From Ascoidea asiatica (Eukaryota > Ascomycota > Saccharomycetes > Ascoideales > Ascoideaceae): 64,000 nt of DNA. Below, one piece after another: positions 60,281-64,000 of the stretch; within the stretch, counting starts at the first letter, position 1; each line of letters opens with the position of its first letter. Under the pieces are notes generated by a model. It was given only the letters and a program-made list of their open reading frames with translations, ran no database searches and was not told where the DNA came from. A program made the translations under genes and the position numbers. The stretch is from NCBI GenBank assembly GCA_001600695.1, contig BCKQ01000009.1, positions 372,001-436,000 of the forward strand, written 5' to 3'.

Positions 60281-63200
60281 ATGAACAAACAAGAATATAG
60301 GAATCAAGATGAAAGAGATGAGGAATCATCAAGTTCTATTTCTTTGAGAAAAAAAAGAGGAAGACCAAGAAGATCTTCTTTAATCCCAGATGATTCTTCC
60401 TCCAATTCCAATTCTAATAATACTTCAGCAACAGTCTTAGAAAATAAAAGATTTTTAAGAAAAAGGAGGCGCATAACCGAAGAAGAAGATGATGATGAAA
60501 ATACTATTAATAATAATGATGATGATAATGATATTGATTATAATAATAATAATAAAAATGAACAAAATTCAATTAAGAAATATTCAAGAATAAAAAAAAT
60601 TAATCTTAAATTAAATCCACCAAAAATTGAACCTTTAAATCCATCTCAAATAATTCATCCTGTTTATAATAATTTTAATGATTATTTAAATTCTTTTAAA
60701 TTCTTAGATAATGAAGTTTCAATAAATGAATTTAATAATGAAATTTCATCAAAATCAATATTATTAAAAAAAATAAAATTTGCTTTAACAAATAATATTT
60801 TAACTTTAAATGAAAAAAATAATAATGAATTAATAAAAATTCCAAAATTAAAACCATTTCAAGATCCAATTAAATTTTCTCAATTAAATCATTATGATCA
60901 TTTATTAGCTCATGGTATAAAATTATCAAAAATTTTTCAAAATGAAAGAAAAAGAAAAATTTTAGGTAATAAAAAAATTTCTCAAATGATTCAAGTTCAT
61001 TTTAATAGATTAAAAAATTATAAAAAAAATGAAAAAAAATTAATTTTAAAAAAAAAACAAGATCATGCAAAATTAATTATGAGATTAATTAAATCTCAAT
61101 GGAAAAAAGCTGAAAAAGCATATAAAATAATTTTAGAATCAAGAAAAAAAAAAGATCAAATTAAAAAAAGTGATTTTAATATGCAAAAAATTGTTATGGA
61201 ATCTCAATTAAGAACAGTAGAACATGTAATGAAATTAAATTTAGAAAATAATAAATCAAATGAACAAAGCTCCGAATCTGATTCTGATTCAAACACAAAC
61301 TCCGATTCAGATTCAGATTCAGATCTAGATTCGGATTCCAAAAGTAATTCGAGCCAAAATTTGAATAATAAAATAACCAATAGTTCTAAAGTTGATTCAT
61401 ATCTCGGGTCAGATTTAGAATCATCCTCAAGTTCGGACTTGGATTCTCATTCCGATTCTAATACCTATTCAAATAAAGGTCATATAAATAAAAATATTAA
61501 TGGTACATCTATTAAAAACAAAGAAAAAATTGAAAATTTATACTCAAAGGAAGAAAAAATATTAATAGAGGAAATTGAAAATGATTCTAAAATTTCCATT
61601 TTAGATAGTGATGAATCTCAAACATCCGATGAATCTGAATCTGATTTAGATTCTGAGAATTCATTTGAACCATCTTCAAGTGGCTCTGATTCTTCGGATG
61701 AAAAAGTTAAAGGTTTAGCATCTTTGTATAATGATGATTCTATTCAAACTTCGAGAGTTGATTTCAAAAATAGCAAAAACCTATATTCGTCAGAGGAACA
61801 AAAGATTATAAACCAAGCTATGGATTCAGAGTTTGATCCGATATTAGATAGTGATGATGATATTGATGAGGAATCCTCATCTGAATCCGAACTAGGTTCT
61901 TCTTCTAATAATGAATATAGTGATGATAACGAAATTATGATAGAAAGTGAATTACCTCCAAATGGTTTAGCTTCTTTATATGAAGATTCTAATGACCGAG
62001 AAAATGATGAAGAATTTATCATCAAAAGTAAAAAATTTGATAAAACAAATGATAATCAATCCGTCCACACAAATTCTCAAAAAGATACTGAAAAAGTTAC
62101 TGATAGTTCAGCTAATGACTCCATAAAAAAGGTTAGTGACCCAACGCTGGCCCAAAATAAAATTCTTAATAAAGAAAAGTATGACACTAAAATGGTAGAA
62201 GATCAGAAAAAAGGGACTACTACTTCTTTACTGACTAACAACAATAATATAAAAGGTAAAATTGCAGAGAAAGTTGATTTTCAAGAAACAAGTATAGTTA
62301 AAGATTCCTTTGATGAAATGCAAAATGAAGAAAATTCCAAAAATAAAGAAGAACTTAAAGAAGAACTTAAAGAAGAATCTAAAGAAAAATCTAAAGAAGA
62401 ATTTAAAGAACATAAAGAAGAGATTAGAGAAGAAAATAACCGGTCATCTATACCAGATGTTCCTACACCTAGTTTATTAAGAGGTACCTTACGAATTTAT
62501 CAAAAGCAGGGTCTTAATTGGCTCGCAAGTTTATATAATACAAATACAAATGGAATTTTGGCAGATGAAATGGGATTGGGCAAGACAATTCAAACAATTT
62601 CATTAATTTGTTATTTGGCTTGTGAAAAACATAATTGGGGTCCTCATTTAATTATTGTTCCAACTTCAGTCATGCTAAATTGGGAAATGGAGTTCAAAAG
62701 ATTTGCCCCAGGATTCAAAGTTCTTACATATTATGGAAATCCACAACAACGAAAAGATAAAAGAAAAGGATGGAATAAACCTAATGCTTTTCATGTTTGT
62801 ATTACTTCTTATCAGTTGGTTTTACATGATCATCAGTCTTTTAGAAGAAAAAAATGGGTTTACATGATACTAGATGAAGCTCATAATATTAAAAATTTCA
62901 AGAGTCAACGATGGACATCCTTATTGAATTTTAATACAGAACATCGACTATTATTAACTGGTACGCCATTGCAAAATAATATAGGAGAATTATGGTCCTT
63001 ATTGTACTTTTTAATGCCTTCTTCTAAAGGAAATTTAAATATGCCTGATGGATTCGCCAATCTTCAAGACTTTCAGCAATGGTTTGGAAGACCTGTTGAC
63101 AAAATGATAGAATCAAATAATTCTCAAACCAAAGAAATTGTTAACAGATTACATCAAGTATTAAGACCTTACTTATTGAGAAGACTTAAAATTGATGTGG

Positions 63201-64000
63201 AAAAGCAAATGCCTGCAAAATATGAGCATATTATTTACTGTAGACTTTCTAAAAGACAGCGGTTTTTATATGATGATTTTATGAGTAGGGCTAAAACAAA
63301 GGAGACTTTATCTTCTGGTAATTTTCTTTCTATTATAAATTGTTTGATGCAACTCAGAAAAGTTTGTAATCATCCAGATTTATTTGAAGTTAGGCGAGTT
63401 GCAACACCGTTCGCTTTAGAAGAATCAGTATCTGCTGATTTTGAGATTAAAGATCTAATTGTGAGAAAAAATTTAATTAAAATTATTGACGATACCAAAG
63501 TTGGTCTATCATTTTTGAATTTAATCCCTTCTGAAAATGAAGAAATGAGTTTGAATGTTTGTAAAAGCATTTCAAGATTGAATGGTAATAAGTTTTTGAA
63601 GGAAGAAATTTCTAAATTGAGTGATCTGATACTAAAGCCTGTTGAGCCAAACTATGAAGATATTCATAAATATTATGAGTTTGTTAAGTATATGGAAGAT
63701 AAAAGTGAAGTGGATCATATGAATCATATTGCTTATATTAATCAACTAAGATGTAATAAAAGGCCCATTTATGGTGAAAACTTAATTTCATTATTAAAAA
63801 CCAAGAAACTTAAAAATTATGAGAAAATAAGTAAGGAATTTCTTGAACCAGAAAGCTACAAAGAAATTTGTAAGCCAGTAATTAAAAAGCTTGATTTAAT
63901 GAATGATATTATTGATAGGTTTTGTTTTGTAATGCCTTCTGCGGTTGCCTTAGATATGCCATCTCGAGTGATACCTGAAGAAACTCAAAAACTTATTGAA
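60281..64000 (+). CDS. SWR1: SWR1 complex ATPase, 5' part
   Basis: 1240 codons, open to the right edge; the gene continues outside. The ATG at 60281 gives MNKQEYRNQDERDEES followed by an AT-hook-like KKRGRPRRSS. An HSA domain lies at about 204-305 (HYDHLLAHGIKLSKIFQNER). A long acidic Ser/Asp/Glu region (about 325-710) contains a 70-residue tandem duplication. The Snf2 ATPase starts at about 725 (LLRGTLRIYQKQGLNWLASL), with Walker A DEMGLGKT at 762-769 and DEAH at 865-868. A long insertion separates the two ATPase lobes, as in the INO80/SWR1 class, and the window ends inside it. Swr1 exchanges H2A for H2A.Z at promoter nucleosomes. Confidence 0.96.
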   Translation, partial: MNKQEYRNQDERDEESSSSISLRKKRGRPRRSSLIPDDSSSNSNSNNTSATVLENKRFLRKRRRITEEEDDDENTINNNDDDNDIDYNNNNKNEQNSIKKYSRIKKINLKLNPPKIEPLNPSQIIHPVYNNFNDYLNSFKFLDNEVSINEFNNEISSKSILLKKIKFALTNNILTLNEKNNNELIKIPKLKPFQDPIKFSQLNHYDHLLAHGIKLSKIFQNERKRKILGNKKISQMIQVHFNRLKNYKKNEKKLILKKKQDHAKLIMRLIKSQWKKAEKAYKIILESRKKKDQIKKSDFNMQKIVMESQLRTVEHVMKLNLENNKSNEQSSESDSDSNTNSDSDSDSDLDSDSKSNSSQNLNNKITNSSKVDSYLGSDLESSSSSDLDSHSDSNTYSNKGHINKNINGTSIKNKEKIENLYSKEEKILIEEIENDSKISILDSDESQTSDESESDLDSENSFEPSSSGSDSSDEKVKGLASLYNDDSIQTSRVDFKNSKNLYSSEEQKIINQAMDSEFDPILDSDDDIDEESSSESELGSSSNNEYSDDNEIMIESELPPNGLASLYEDSNDRENDEEFIIKSKKFDKTNDNQSVHTNSQKDTEKVTDSSANDSIKKVSDPTLAQNKILNKEKYDTKMVEDQKKGTTTSLLTNNNNIKGKIAEKVDFQETSIVKDSFDEMQNEENSKNKEELKEELKEESKEKSKEEFKEHKEEIREENNRSSIPDVPTPSLLRGTLRIYQKQGLNWLASLYNTNTNGILADEMGLGKTIQTISLICYLACEKHNWGPHLIIVPTSVMLNWEMEFKRFAPGFKVLTYYGNPQQRKDKRKGWNKPNAFHVCITSYQLVLHDHQSFRRKKWVYMILDEAHNIKNFKSQRWTSLLNFNTEHRLLLTGTPLQNNIGELWSLLYFLMPSSKGNLNMPDGFANLQDFQQWFGRPVDKMIESNNSQTKEIVNRLHQVLRPYLLRRLKIDVEKQMPAKYEHIIYCRLSKRQRFLYDDFMSRAKTKETLSSGNFLSIINCLMQLRKVCNHPDLFEVRRVATPFALEESVSADFEIKDLIVRKNLIKIIDDTKVGLSFLNLIPSENEEMSLNVCKSISRLNGNKFLKEEISKLSDLILKPVEPNYEDIHKYYEFVKYMEDKSEVDHMNHIAYINQLRCNKRPIYGENLISLLKTKKLKNYEKISKEFLEPESYKEICKPVIKKLDLMNDIIDRFCFVMPSAVALDMPSRVIPEETQKLIE
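61532..61990 (+). repeat. Tandem duplication in the SWR1 acidic region
   Basis: Residues 418-487 and 499-570 share the same order of motifs: NLYS-x-EE, then LDSD, then an acidic Ser stretch, then GLASLY-x-D-S (GLASLYNDDS and GLASLYEDS). The copies have diverged at the nucleotide level, so the duplication is old. Confidence 0.75.

Noticed and set aside
62228-62413. Phe-rich minus-strand frame opposite SWR1
   Set aside because: It is the antisense of the Lys/Glu repeats in the SWR1 acidic region.

Overview
This window is nuclear DNA of a very AT-rich budding yeast (Saccharomycotina). The evidence is a compact set of intron-poor yeast genes (MDV1, COX11, SDA1, MIL1, DYN1, AHA1, SOD2, a PKH kinase, a Zn2Cys6 regulator, CDT1/TAH11, SWR1), overwhelming use of A/T-ending codons, and long asparagine/aspartate tracts in most proteins. 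CTG codons, although rare, fall at positions that look hydrophobic (for example in DYN1, SWR1 and an MDV1 WD repeat), so CUG is probably leucine. A TSC1 (hamartin) gene, absent from Saccharomyces, argues for a lineage outside Saccharomycetaceae. I cannot name the species.

Layout. 1-7 kb: 3' part of the mitochondrial fission adaptor MDV1/CAF4 (open at the left edge), the cytochrome oxidase assembly factor COX11, the 60S biogenesis factor SDA1 and a small Ser-rich tail-anchored orphan. 7-26 kb: the DUF726 membrane/lipase-fold protein MIL1, the 4476-codon dynein heavy chain DYN1 and the Hsp90 activator AHA1. 26-37 kb: mitochondrial Mn-SOD (SOD2), a long GC-spotted divergent promoter, a PDK1-type kinase (PKH) and an Asn-rich zinc-cluster regulator of UPC2 type. 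36.8-41.1 kb: a 4.4 kb gene-free stretch. 41-46 kb: CDT1/TAH11 and a dynein light intermediate chain (DYN3-like), convergent and only 35 bp apart.

47.8-52.9 kb looks like an accessory segment. Two divergent paralogous Rho-like GTPases in the same orientation flank the decayed remains of a pogo/Fot1-type DDE transposase on the opposite strand (recovered by reading through stop codons). They are followed by an ADP-ribosylglycohydrolase (DraG family), a plausible horizontal acquisition. This is the most unusual part of the window.

53-64 kb: TSC1, a Nudix hydrolase related to YJR142W and the 5' 3.7 kb of SWR1, which runs off the right edge and carries a tandem duplication in its acidic region.

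The genes form no operon-like pathway, but themes recur: dynein motor subunits (DYN1, DYN3-like), growth and nutrient signalling (PKH, TSC1), mitochondria (MDV1, COX11, SOD2), and chromatin or replication licensing (SWR1, CDT1). Several start codons were moved from the longest open frame to the first supported ATG (AHA1, CDT1, the DYN3-like gene and the first GTPase). No tRNA, rRNA or CRISPR array was recognised.
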